Notes under the pieces: model-generated
Told to the model about the DNA's origin: nothing
Seen by the model: only the letters and a program-made list of their open reading frames with translations
Databases searched by the model: none
Translations under genes and position numbers: made by a program
Assembly (NCBI GenBank): GCA_963784175.1
Contig: CAWAQJ010000014.1
Coordinates: 583,062 to 647,061 of the forward strand
Reading direction: 5' to 3'
Length of the DNA stretch: 64,000 nucleotides
From: JAIBJN01 sp963784175
GTDB taxonomy: Bacteria > Actinomycetota > Thermoleophilia > Gaiellales > Gaiellaceae
Part shown: positions 46,474 to 56,083 of the stretch, one piece after another
How positions within the stretch are numbered: position 1 is the stretch's first letter
How the letters are laid out: every line of letters begins with the position of its first letter

Positions 46474-47751
46474 GTGCGAGCGCAACGGCCGCCGGAGGCC
46501 AGTCCCGACGTTGCGATCGCGATGCCGACCGAGGGCCAGGCATTCGGGTTCTGGCTGAAGCTCGGGATGGTCAGCTTCGGCGGCCCCGCCGGGCAGATCG
46601 CGATCATGCACGACGAGCTTGTCGAGAAGCGGCGCTGGATTTCCGAGCGCCGCTTTCTCCACGCTCTCAACTTCTGCATGGCCTTGCCGGGGCCCGAGGC
46701 GCAGCAGCTTGCCTCGTACATCGGCTACTCGATGTACGGCGTCCGGGGGGCGATCACGGCCGGGAGCCTCTTCGTCCTGCCGTCCTTCGTCCTTCTCTGC
46801 GCGATGAGCGCCGTCTACGTCGAGTACGGCGAGGTGTCCGCGGTTGCAGGGGTGGTGCGCGGGCTCGGGGCTGCGGTGATCGCCCTGGTGGCGGCGGCCG
46901 TCCTTCGTGTGGGCGGACGCGTGATCCACACACCGGCGGCGCTGGCGGTGGCCGCCGGCGCGTTCGGCCTGCTTGTAGCCGGAGTGCCCTTTCCCTTCAT
47001 CATCGCCTTGGCCGGGCTCGCCGGCTTCGCCGCAGGACGCGCCAGACCAGGCCTTCTCGGCAGGGTGGCGGGCCACGAAGACGACGACTCCGACCACGTT
47101 CGTGAGGAGCGTGGGCTTCGGCGGCGGTTCGTCAAGTCGATCGTGATCTGGCTCGTCCCAGTCTTCCTGTTTCTCCTCGCCGGGGGCCTTGTCGCCGAGC
47201 TTGCCGGCTTCTTCACCCTCGCAGCGCTCGTGACGTTCGGCGGCGCCTACGCGGTCCTCCCATTCGTCGCGGATGCAGCAGTCAACCGCTTCGGCTGGCT
47301 TTCTGCCGACGACATGGTCGCCGGCCTCGCGCTGGGAGAGTCGACACCCGGACCGCTCATCATGGTCAACACGTTCGTCGGCTTCCTCGCCGGGTACAAC
47401 GTCGAGGGCGGACTGGCCTGGGGACTGGTTGGAGCGTCCATCGCGACTTTCTGCACGTTCGCCCCGTCGTTCGTCTTCATCATCAGCGGCGCGCCGCTCA
47501 TCGACCGCATCCGCACGACGGGAGCGTTCGCCTCGGCATTGAATGGGATCACGATCGCAGTCGTGGGGGTGATCGCCGCTCTCGCGGTGTTCGTTGCCCG
47601 CCACGCGGCCTTCTCCGAAGGTCAGCCCGACTGGCTCGTGATAGCTCTCGCTGCGGCAGCGTTCGTCGCCGTCGTGCGCTACAGGCTCGGCGTGGTGAGT
47701 GTCGTCACGGTCTGCGCGGTCGCGGGCCTGAGCGCAAGCGCCTTCAATTAG
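46474..47751 (+). CDS. chrA: Chromate transporter (CHR family, two-domain ChrA)
   Basis: 425 residues, 10-12 membrane helices arranged as two homologous halves. Each half has the CHR signature: 'GMVSFGGPAGQIAIMHDELV' with 'CMALPGPEAQQLASYIGY' in the first, and 'LVTFGGAYAVLPFVAD' with 'LGESTPGPLIMVNTFVGF' in the second. It exports chromate or imports sulfate-like anions; family membership is clear, the ion is not. GTG start at 46474; an ATG at 46522 just before the first domain is an alternative. Single gene convergent with a cytochrome c gene. Confidence 0.92.
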   Translation: MRAQRPPEASPDVAIAMPTEGQAFGFWLKLGMVSFGGPAGQIAIMHDELVEKRRWISERRFLHALNFCMALPGPEAQQLASYIGYSMYGVRGAITAGSLFVLPSFVLLCAMSAVYVEYGEVSAVAGVVRGLGAAVIALVAAAVLRVGGRVIHTPAALAVAAGAFGLLVAGVPFPFIIALAGLAGFAAGRARPGLLGRVAGHEDDDSDHVREERGLRRRFVKSIVIWLVPVFLFLLAGGLVAELAGFFTLAALVTFGGAYAVLPFVADAAVNRFGWLSADDMVAGLALGESTPGPLIMVNTFVGFLAGYNVEGGLAWGLVGASIATFCTFAPSFVFIISGAPLIDRIRTTGAFASALNGITIAVVGVIAALAVFVARHAAFSEGQPDWLVIALAAAAFVAVVRYRLGVVSVVTVCAVAGLSASAFN

Positions 47752-47784
47752 CTCCAGCGGACGCGCACGGTGCGCGCCAAGCGC

Positions 47785-48303
47785 TTAGCCGTCCTCGGAG
47801 GCGACGACGAACGCCGCAACGTTCTGAATCTCCTCCTCGGAGAGCTGGCCGCCGAAGGCCGGCATGCCCCCGCCGCCGTTCGTGACCTGCACCTCGACGG
47901 CGTCCTGGTCGAAGCTCGAGTCATTGAGATTCGGCCCCACAGTGCCGGTCGTGCCCGCCTGCTCGAGCGTGTGGCAGGTGCCGCAGTTGGCGACGAAGAT
48001 CTCCTGCCCGGCAGCGGCGTCCCCGCCGCCGCCTCCGCCGCCACCGCCCCCGGTATCACCTTGCTCGCCTGTATCGGTCTCGCCCGACTCGGTGTGCTCG
48101 GCCCCCTCGCTCTCGTGGGCCTCACCGAGGACCTCGACCGCCGCGAGCATGGCGACGACCAGGAGGACAGCGACCACCGTGAAGACCCGGATGTTCCGGC
48201 CCGGGAAGCCCGGGTCTCGCCTCGGAATGACCAGCGAGACGACGAGGCTGAAGACCACGAGGACGAGCGCGACGGCCCCGAGGATGACGTCATTTCGACT
48301 CAC
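47785..48303 (-). CDS. Membrane-anchored c-type cytochrome
   Basis: 172 residues. Two N-terminal hydrophobic segments (about 7-26 and 38-60), then an acidic, Gly-rich linker (about 62-95, with a run of ten Gly). A C-terminal cytochrome c domain follows with heme motif 'CGTCH' and distal Met in 'GGGMPAFGGQLSEEEI'. It is a small-class I cytochrome attached to the outer membrane face, a likely electron carrier to a terminal oxidase. No oxidase genes are adjacent. Divergent from uppP, with about 23 bp between the starts. Confidence 0.92.
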   Translation of the reverse strand: MSRNDVILGAVALVLVVFSLVVSLVIPRRDPGFPGRNIRVFTVVAVLLVVAMLAAVEVLGEAHESEGAEHTESGETDTGEQGDTGGGGGGGGGGDAAAGQEIFVANCGTCHTLEQAGTTGTVGPNLNDSSFDQDAVEVQVTNGGGGMPAFGGQLSEEEIQNVAAFVVASEDG

Positions 48304-48326
48304 CGGGGCCGTACGATAACCCGTCC

Positions 48327-49265
48327 ATGCGTCGCGCCGGCATTCTGGTCGTCGCCGGCGGGGCTCTCGCCGTCGCCGCCCTCCTGGCCATCGCCGGCGT
48401 CGGCGAGGAACCGGGAGCGCTCACCGACTGGCAGGCGTTCGTGCTCGGCGTCGTGCAGGGCGCCACAGAGCTCCTGCCCATCTCCTCGTCGGGCCACCTG
48501 ATCCTCGTTCCGTGGCTCTTCGAGTGGGAGTACCTCGAGACCCACGAGGAGTTCAACCAGACGTTCGACGTCGCGCTCCATGTCGGGACGCTCGTCGCGG
48601 TCGTCGCCTACTTCTGGAACGACGTCAAGCGCCTGATCGCTGCCTGGCTCGCAAGCGTCCGCCGGCGCCGGATCGCCTCTCCGGACGAGCGCGTGGCCTG
48701 GTTCGTCGCCATCGCCACCGTCCCGGCCGCCGCGATCGGCGCGCTCGGCGAAAACGTCATCGCCGACCACCTGGGCGAGCCCTGGCAGATCGCCATCTTC
48801 CTCGCGGTCTTCGGCGTCTTGCTCTGGGTCGCCGACAAGACACCGGTTACCAAGCAGATGTCCGACCTCGGCCCCGGCACCGCGCTGGCGGTCGGGTTGG
48901 CACAGAGCCTCGCGCTCATGCCGGGCGTCTCGCGCTCGGGGATCACGATCACTGCCGCGCGCTTCCTCGGCCTCGACCGCGACTCGGCCGCGCGCTTCTC
49001 CTTCCTCCTCCTCATCCCCATCGTCTTCGGGGCTTCGCTCTGGAAAGGCGTCACGGACGTCCTGCTCGGCGACCTCCCTCCGGGCTGGCAGGGGCCGTTC
49101 CTGGTCGGGATGATCGCCGCGGCCGGCAGCGGCCTCCTGGCGATCTGGGGGCTCCTGGGCTACGTGCGGCGGCACAACTACACACTGTTCGTCGTGTACC
49201 GCCTCATCCTGGCGGCGTTCATCCTCTTGCTGATCGCGACCAACGTGCGGTCGGCCACGTTCTAA
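48327..49265 (+). CDS. uppP: Undecaprenyl-diphosphatase UppP (BacA)
   Basis: 312 residues, about 8 membrane helices. Both BacA motifs are present: 'VQGATELLPISSSGHLILV' (with the Glu and Ser-rich loop) and 'LMPGVSRSGITITAARFLG'. It dephosphorylates undecaprenyl diphosphate to recycle the lipid carrier for peptidoglycan and other wall polymers, and can give bacitracin tolerance. Length is about 40 residues more than E. coli UppP because of an N-terminal extension. ATG 48327 is close behind the divergent cytochrome gene. The GGDEF gene follows. Confidence 0.95.
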   Translation: MRRAGILVVAGGALAVAALLAIAGVGEEPGALTDWQAFVLGVVQGATELLPISSSGHLILVPWLFEWEYLETHEEFNQTFDVALHVGTLVAVVAYFWNDVKRLIAAWLASVRRRRIASPDERVAWFVAIATVPAAAIGALGENVIADHLGEPWQIAIFLAVFGVLLWVADKTPVTKQMSDLGPGTALAVGLAQSLALMPGVSRSGITITAARFLGLDRDSAARFSFLLLIPIVFGASLWKGVTDVLLGDLPPGWQGPFLVGMIAAAGSGLLAIWGLLGYVRRHNYTLFVVYRLILAAFILLLIATNVRSATF

Positions 49266-49303
49266 AATCCGTAGCCCGTAAGGAGGGAGGCACGACGGCA
49301 ACG

Positions 49304-51008
<1,705 letters not shown>

Positions 51009-51021
51009 TATAAGAGGCGCG

Positions 51022-51816
51022 ATGCGCTGCCGGGTTTGCGGCCGAAATTACGATCCGCGCGGTTTCCAAGTCGTCGTGCCCGGCCTCGGCATGGGCTTCG
51101 ACCGCGTCGATTGCGCCCTCGAGGCGAGCGCGACCGGGCTCCCGCTCGTGGAGAGCCCGCCCCCGCTTCCGATCGTCGCACCTCAGGCTCTCGCGCTGCC
51201 GGTGGTCGCTACGGCCGGCGGGCCCGCCTTCGTGGCGGCAGCTGCGGCGAGCGCACGGCCGTCGCTCCTTGTCAGCGCAAACCTCGCGCTCCTCGCAGCG
51301 GGGACAGCAGCCACGATCTACCTCTGGCTGAGGGTCTTCAGCCCCGACGCGGCCATGCTCCCGGTTCCAGCGGAGAACGCCGCCTTGGCCTTCGCCCGCT
51401 CGAGCATCTCGGCCGAGATCGACCTGACGCCCGAGCCGAGCGTCCGCCCGCAGCCCGAGACCGTCGCCTTCGGAGGAGGCGGCGGGGCGCAGGCCTCGCC
51501 CGCCGCCGAGCCGGACGCGGTCGCCGTCGTGAATCCCGCGCGCGTGACCACGAGAACCGCATCCAATCCGAGCGGGCCGACGCCGACCAAGGGAGGCGGC
51601 AGCGGCGCGCCCGTGGTCAGGCCGAGCCCTCCGCCGGCGCCACCCCCTCCGCCCGAGGAGCCGCCGGCTCCGCCGCCCCGCCAGACGCCGGCTCCTGCGC
51701 CGCCGGTCCCGACGTCGCCGCCCGACGACCGCGTTCCAGGCCCGAGCTTGCCCGGTCCCGGGCTCCCCGACTCCGGGCCCAGCGGCCCGGGCGACGGAAC
51801 ACGGCCCGGCAGCTGA
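51022..51816 (+). CDS. Zinc-ribbon/TM/proline-rich protein, unknown
   Basis: 264 residues in three parts: an N-terminal 'MRCRVCGRNYDPRGF' with one CxxC and a later Cys (possible half zinc ribbon), one membrane helix (about 85-108), and a ~130-residue extracellular tail very rich in Pro, Gly, Ala and Ser with runs such as PPPAPPPPPEEPPAPPP. Proline-rich tails can span or bind the wall. Starts 13 bp after the GGDEF gene and is followed 30 bp later by the lysyl-oxidase-like gene. Not recognised as a family; codon usage is normal. Confidence 0.75.
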   Translation: MRCRVCGRNYDPRGFQVVVPGLGMGFDRVDCALEASATGLPLVESPPPLPIVAPQALALPVVATAGGPAFVAAAAASARPSLLVSANLALLAAGTAATIYLWLRVFSPDAAMLPVPAENAALAFARSSISAEIDLTPEPSVRPQPETVAFGGGGGAQASPAAEPDAVAVVNPARVTTRTASNPSGPTPTKGGGSGAPVVRPSPPPAPPPPPEEPPAPPPRQTPAPAPPVPTSPPDDRVPGPSLPGPGLPDSGPSGPGDGTRPGS

Positions 51817-51845
51817 CCCGGCGCCGGACGCGGGCCTGAGCCCGG

Positions 51846-52637
51846 ATGCGCTGGCTTGCCGCACTCGTCGTCACTGCCGCAGGCGTTGCGCTCGGCCTCG
51901 CGGGCTTGTTCCTGCTCCGGGACGACGGTCCCGAGGAGCTGCTTCCCGACCTCGACCAGGCCGTCCCGACCGAGCTCGCCATAGTCCAGGAGGGCGACAC
52001 GTACCGACTGACGTTTGGCTCGGCGGTCGACAACGTCGGGCTCGGCCCGCTCCTCGTCGCAGGCGAACGCCCGGACGCATCAGCGCGGGTCATGGAGGTA
52101 CGGCAGCTCGTCCGCGGCTCGGACGGCTCGACCCGCGAACGCATCGTCGACGGCGAGATCCGCTACGTCCGGTCGGAAGACCACGCGCACTGGCACCTGC
52201 TCGACTTCGAGCGCTACGAGCTGCGGAGTGCCGAGGACGGCGAACTAGTCCAGCCGGATGCAAAGACCGGCTTCTGCCTCGGCGACCGGTACGAGACGAG
52301 CCCGGAGACCCGGCTCGAGAACGAGCCCGACGACGCGGTCTGGACGGAGGAGTGCGGGCGCCGGCGCCCCGGCCTCCTCACTGTGAGCGAGGGAATCTCC
52401 CCCGGGTACGGCGACGACTACGTTCCCGCGCTCGAGGGCCAGTTCCTCGACGTCACGAGCGTCCCGCCTGGGCGCTACCTCCTCGTCCACCGGGCAAACC
52501 CCGACAGGGCGCTCGAGGAGAGCGACTACGGCAACAACGCTGCGTCCGTCCTCATCCAGCTGAGACGGACGACCGGCGTGATCCCGGCGGTGCGGGTGCT
52601 CGCGCGGTGCCCCGATACGGAGACCTGCTCGGACTAG
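51846..52637 (+). CDS. Bacterial lysyl-oxidase-like secreted protein
   Basis: 263 residues. N-terminal membrane anchor or signal (about 3-24). 'RSEDHAHWHLLDFERYEL' is the copper-binding His cluster found in bacterial lysyl oxidases, followed by 'DAKTGFCLGDRYE', where Lys and a Tyr could form the lysine tyrosylquinone cofactor. C-terminal 'YLLVHRANPDRALEESDYGN' matches the family. Such enzymes oxidise lysine side chains to allysine and may cross-link extracellular proteins; bacterial roles are largely unknown. It sits next to a proline-rich surface protein that could be a partner, but this is speculative. Confidence 0.82.
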   Translation: MRWLAALVVTAAGVALGLAGLFLLRDDGPEELLPDLDQAVPTELAIVQEGDTYRLTFGSAVDNVGLGPLLVAGERPDASARVMEVRQLVRGSDGSTRERIVDGEIRYVRSEDHAHWHLLDFERYELRSAEDGELVQPDAKTGFCLGDRYETSPETRLENEPDDAVWTEECGRRRPGLLTVSEGISPGYGDDYVPALEGQFLDVTSVPPGRYLLVHRANPDRALEESDYGNNAASVLIQLRRTTGVIPAVRVLARCPDTETCSD

Positions 52638-52747
52638 CTCCCAGTAACCCAAGATTAAGCTCGGGTTAGGACCCGACGAGCGGGGAATCGATTCTGCGCC
52701 GCTGTGGTTACGGTGAATGAAGCCCCACCCGAAGGGAACGCCCAGCC

Positions 52748-53698
52748 TTGCTCGAGCCTCTGATCGACCTCCTCAATACAAAGACGCCCCTGTACCCGCC
52801 GTTCGGGCGGATCGTCGTCATCGCCGGCCTGTTCTTGCTGGCCTGGCTGGTCGCGCGCTCCAGCGGGTGGGTCGCCATGCGCGTGCTCGACTGGCACGAC
52901 CGGCGCCATAGCTCGTCCAGCGCCGAGGCGACGGGCAAGATGGCGAACCTGAAGCGCCGCGAGACGCTCGTCTCGATCATTCGTGCGGGCGTGATCTACC
53001 TCGCCTTCGCGGCGGCCACCGTCCTCTCGATCGCGCAGCTCACCGGCGGCGTCGACCGGCTGACGGCGATCGCCGGTGCGTCGTTCCTGATCATCGTGGC
53101 CGGCTTCGCCACGCAGAGGATCCTGGTCGACATCCTCGCGGGCCTGACCATGTTCGTGGAGCGCTGGTTCTCCGTCGGCGACACGGTCACCGTGCACGCG
53201 GGCGTCGAGCTCCAGGGTGTCGTCGAGGAGGTCTCGCTCCGCCGGACGCGCCTCCGCTCGGTCACGGGCGAGGTCATCCACATCCACAACTCGCAGATCA
53301 CGGCCGTCCAGGTGCTCCCGCGCGGTGTGAAGGAGCTCGCGATCGAGGTCTTCGTCAGCAAGCGAGAGGAGGGCGAGCGGCTCGTCGGCGACGTCGCCTC
53401 CATCCTCCCCGAGGGCCCGACGACGTTCGTTCGCCGGCCGTGGATCGAGCAGATCGACGAGCTCTCGCACAACCTCACCCGGATCCGCGTCCGCACGACG
53501 GTCGCGCCAGGCCGCGAATGGCTCGTGGAGGGCTTCTTCGCCGACCTGCTCAAGGAGCAGGCTGGCGACTCGCTGATCGTGCACGGGCCGGTGACGCTCG
53601 CCGTAGACGAGCGGGCCACCTGGAGCTTCGCCCGCGCGAGCGGAGCGACGCGCGGCACGTTCGCCCGCGCCCGCCGCTCGCCCGTCGGCGTTCCCTGA
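52748..53698 (+). CDS. MscS-family mechanosensitive channel
   Basis: 316 residues from a TTG at 52748 (AAGGGAACG upstream). Three membrane helices (about 20-42, 75-98, 105-125); the third carries the pore/hinge region 'GASFLIIVAGFATQRILVDI', then 'LAGLTMFVERWFSVGDTVTV', which is the start of the beta domain. The C-terminal alpha/beta vestibule follows. It opens under membrane tension to release solutes. A basic tail of ~20 residues is extra. Gap 52638-52747 holds a short AACCC/GGGTT hairpin only. Confidence 0.92.
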   Translation: MLEPLIDLLNTKTPLYPPFGRIVVIAGLFLLAWLVARSSGWVAMRVLDWHDRRHSSSSAEATGKMANLKRRETLVSIIRAGVIYLAFAAATVLSIAQLTGGVDRLTAIAGASFLIIVAGFATQRILVDILAGLTMFVERWFSVGDTVTVHAGVELQGVVEEVSLRRTRLRSVTGEVIHIHNSQITAVQVLPRGVKELAIEVFVSKREEGERLVGDVASILPEGPTTFVRRPWIEQIDELSHNLTRIRVRTTVAPGREWLVEGFFADLLKEQAGDSLIVHGPVTLAVDERATWSFARASGATRGTFARARRSPVGVP

Positions 53699-53729
53699 GT
53701 CGCCGGCGACAGGCACGATTGGGGCGCTC

Positions 53730-54149
53730 ATGCGCCTCCTCGCCCTCGCCTGCGTCCTCGTCTTCTCCGCCGGCTGCGTCACCGGAGGCACGCCGGACGC
53801 CGGGGCCGATGAGCTGAGCCGCCAGGCGCAGACGCTCGTCCCCGAGTCCGCCGACGTGGTCGACATCAGCGAGGGCGCGTGCGTGCAGATCGACGGCAAC
53901 CCGGCCTGCGCGCGGATCTTCCTCACCCTGGAGGGCGACGAGGACGAGCGCGCCGCCGAGCTCGTGCGCACGGCCGAGGCGGCCGGCTGGGAGGTCGCCG
54001 AGCGCGAGCGCCAGGGCGGCGGCACGGCCATCGAGTTCGAACGGGAGGGCTACCGCGCGATCGCCGCGGTGTGGACGACCCCGTGCCCTCCCGATGGCGA
54101 GCCCGACGAGGCCTGCGCCGACGAGATCCAGGTGATCGAGGACTACTAG
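53730..54149 (+). CDS. Small lipoprotein, unknown
   Basis: 139 residues. Lipobox 'SAGC' (Cys about 16), then an acidic mature region with two further Cys pairs ('GACVQIDGNPAC' and 'TPCPPDGEPDEAC'). Predicted alpha/beta, no recognised domain. Starts 31 bp after the MscS gene, likely the same transcript. The 3' end overlaps the convergent aminotransferase by 4 bp. Confidence 0.75.
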   Translation: MRLLALACVLVFSAGCVTGGTPDAGADELSRQAQTLVPESADVVDISEGACVQIDGNPACARIFLTLEGDEDERAAELVRTAEAAGWEVAERERQGGGTAIEFEREGYRAIAAVWTTPCPPDGEPDEACADEIQVIEDY

Positions 54150-55354
54150 AGGAGCGAGGCGAGGCGCTCGATCCCGGCCTCGATCTCGTCTTCGGAGACA
54201 CGGCTGTACGAGAGCCGCACGTGCCGCTCGCCCCCGCCGGCCGGGAAGAACGGCGGCCCGGGGACGACGGCGACGCCCGCCTCGAGCGCCTGGCCCGCGA
54301 CCGCGACCGCGTCGGCGCCCTCCGCCAGCTCGAGCCACGCGAAGAAGCCGCCCTGCGGCCGCGTCCAGGTCGCACGTTCGCCGACGTGGCGGTCGAGCGC
54401 GTCGAGGAGCGCATCGCGCCTCCCCCGGTACAGCCCGCGCGCCTGCTCGATCTGGCGGTCGAGGTGGCCGCGGCGCGCGTACTCCTCCAGAAGCCGCTGG
54501 CCCAGCGCGCCCGCGCACTGATCGGTGTTCTGCTTCGCCCAGACGAGCTTCGCCACGACGTCCGACGGCCCGGCCGCCCACCCGAGCCGGACGCCCGGGA
54601 AGAACGTCTTCGAGAACGTTCCCGCCTGGACGACGATGTCCGGTGCGAGGCTCCAGAGGCTCGGCGGCCGCTCGTCCCCGAACGAGAGCTCGCGGTACGC
54701 GACGTCCTCGATGACGAGCAGGCCGTGGCGGCGCGCGAGGTCGACGAGCGCCTCGCGCCGCTCGGCGGAGAGGCTAACGCCGGCGGGATTCTGGAAGTCG
54801 GGGATCGTGTACAGGAGCTTGGGCGCGCGACCGCCGGAGAGCATGCGCTCGAGCTCGTCGACGTCGAGCCCGTCGTCGTCCAACGGCACGCCGTCCACCT
54901 GCGCCTCGAACCCCTGGAAGGCCATGATCGCGCCGAGGTAGGTCGGCGCTTCGACGAGCACCCGGTCGCCCGAGTCCACGAAGGCCTTGCCGACGAGCTC
55001 GAGCGCCTCGATGGCGCCGCTCGTCAGCATCAGCTCCCCTGCGCCCGGTCGGAGGCCCTCCAGGCGCTCCAGCCGGTCGGCGACGAGATCGCGCGGGCCG
55101 GCCAGGCCCTCCGTCGGCGCGTACTGGAACGGGGACGCGTCGCCCTGCTCGGCGAGCTCGCCCAGGATCTCGGCGATCACCGGGCCCGGGAACGTCGCGG
55201 GATCCGGGAAGCCACCGGCGAACGAGATGACGTCCTTGGCCCCGGCCAGCGCAAGGATCTGGAGGAGGCCGTCACCCCCGCCGGCGCGCGTGCGCGCGGC
55301 GAAGAGCGCCTCCCAGCTGCGAACGTCGGGCTCGACCGCCATGTGGAGATTCAA
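54146..55354 (-). CDS. PLP-dependent aminotransferase (class I/II, 2-aminoadipate/valine-pyruvate type)
   Basis: 402 residues. PLP-binding Lys in 'QAGTFSKTFFPGVRLGW', with upstream 'YTIPDFQNPAGVSLSAERR' and 'VIEDVAYREL' (Asn/Asp/Tyr PLP contacts). The overall pattern is that of the LysN/2-aminoadipate aminotransferase group, which moves amino groups between many amino acids and 2-oxo acids. It is probably the last gene of an operon amidohydrolase - MhpD-like - aminotransferase, given 14-bp spacing. The operon's role is unclear; degradation of an amide-containing aromatic or heterocycle is one possibility. Confidence 0.9.
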   Translation of the reverse strand: MNLHMAVEPDVRSWEALFAARTRAGGGDGLLQILALAGAKDVISFAGGFPDPATFPGPVIAEILGELAEQGDASPFQYAPTEGLAGPRDLVADRLERLEGLRPGAGELMLTSGAIEALELVGKAFVDSGDRVLVEAPTYLGAIMAFQGFEAQVDGVPLDDDGLDVDELERMLSGGRAPKLLYTIPDFQNPAGVSLSAERREALVDLARRHGLLVIEDVAYRELSFGDERPPSLWSLAPDIVVQAGTFSKTFFPGVRLGWAAGPSDVVAKLVWAKQNTDQCAGALGQRLLEEYARRGHLDRQIEQARGLYRGRRDALLDALDRHVGERATWTRPQGGFFAWLELAEGADAVAVAGQALEAGVAVVPGPPFFPAGGGERHVRLSYSRVSEDEIEAGIERLASLL

Positions 55355-55368
55355 GCGTATCGGGCGGA

Positions 55369-56073
55369 TCAGGGAGCGATCGTCACGTCGACCGAGCCCA
55401 GCGGGCCGAGGTCGAAGTGGATCTCGCCGCCGTCGGCCACCTCGAGCGCGGGGACGACCGTGCCCGCGATGACGACGTCGTCGGCCCGCAGCCGCTCGCC
55501 GAAGGCGTCGAGCAGGTCGGCGATGTAGCTGACGAGCGGGATCAGGCCGCCCGTCATCTCTTCGGGGTCGGACGTGGCGGCGACCTCGCTGCCGTCGCGG
55601 AAGACGTGGCCCTCGACCCCCGCCAGCGAGCCACCCGCGCCCGCCTCGCTCGGAGGCCCGAGCACGACCGCGCGCTGGTAGACGTTGGCCTCGAGGATCG
55701 CCTCGGGATCGTCGGGCGGGAAGTCGATGTCGGCGAGCTCGAAGGCCGCGCCGAGAGCGCCGATGGCATCGCGCGCCGCGTCCTCGCCCGCCCCGCCCGG
55801 AAGGTCATTTCCGAGGTGGACGGCGATCTCGGGCTCGAGCACCGCCTTCGTCCAGCCGGTCACCGACGCCGAGCCTCCGGAGGGCACGACGGACTCCTGC
55901 AGGAGGTAGCCGACCAGCGAGCCCTCGGTGCCGAGCCGCGCGAGCGCCGCGGGCGAGCCGAAGCCCGCCTTCCAGCCGAGGTGTGCAGACCCGGCCCCGA
56001 GCCTTTCCCCGCGCCGCGCCAGTTGCGCACGAAGACCGCGCGCGACGCGGGGATCGTCCCAGGGCCGGGTCAG
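55369..56073 (-). CDS. MhpD/fumarylacetoacetate-hydrolase-like enzyme, start uncertain
   Basis: Family: 2-keto-4-pentenoate hydratase-like. The frame reads back from 'LEPEIAVHLGND' and 'GWKAGFGSPAALARLG' to 'LTRPWDDPRVARGLRAQLAR' without any ATG, GTG or TTG before position 55887, where the first GTG lies in mid-domain. The N-terminal part belongs to the family's conserved start, so translation may begin at a CTG (56071-56073) 10-11 bp after the amidohydrolase stop, by coupling, or a start codon was lost. Metal-binding Glu/Asp residues in 'EPEIAVHLG' and 'FELADIDFP' are visible. Probably hydrates or hydrolyses a dienoic or 2-keto acid made by the neighbour. Confidence 0.75.
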   Translation of the reverse strand: MTRPWDDPRVARGLRAQLARRGERLGAGSAHLGWKAGFGSPAALARLGTEGSLVGYLLQESVVPSGGSASVTGWTKAVLEPEIAVHLGNDLPGGAGEDAARDAIGALGAAFELADIDFPPDDPEAILEANVYQRAVVLGPPSEAGAGGSLAGVEGHVFRDGSEVAATSDPEEMTGGLIPLVSYIADLLDAFGERLRADDVVIAGTVVPALEVADGGEIHFDLGPLGSVDVTIAP

Positions 56074-56083
56074 CCTGCCTGCC

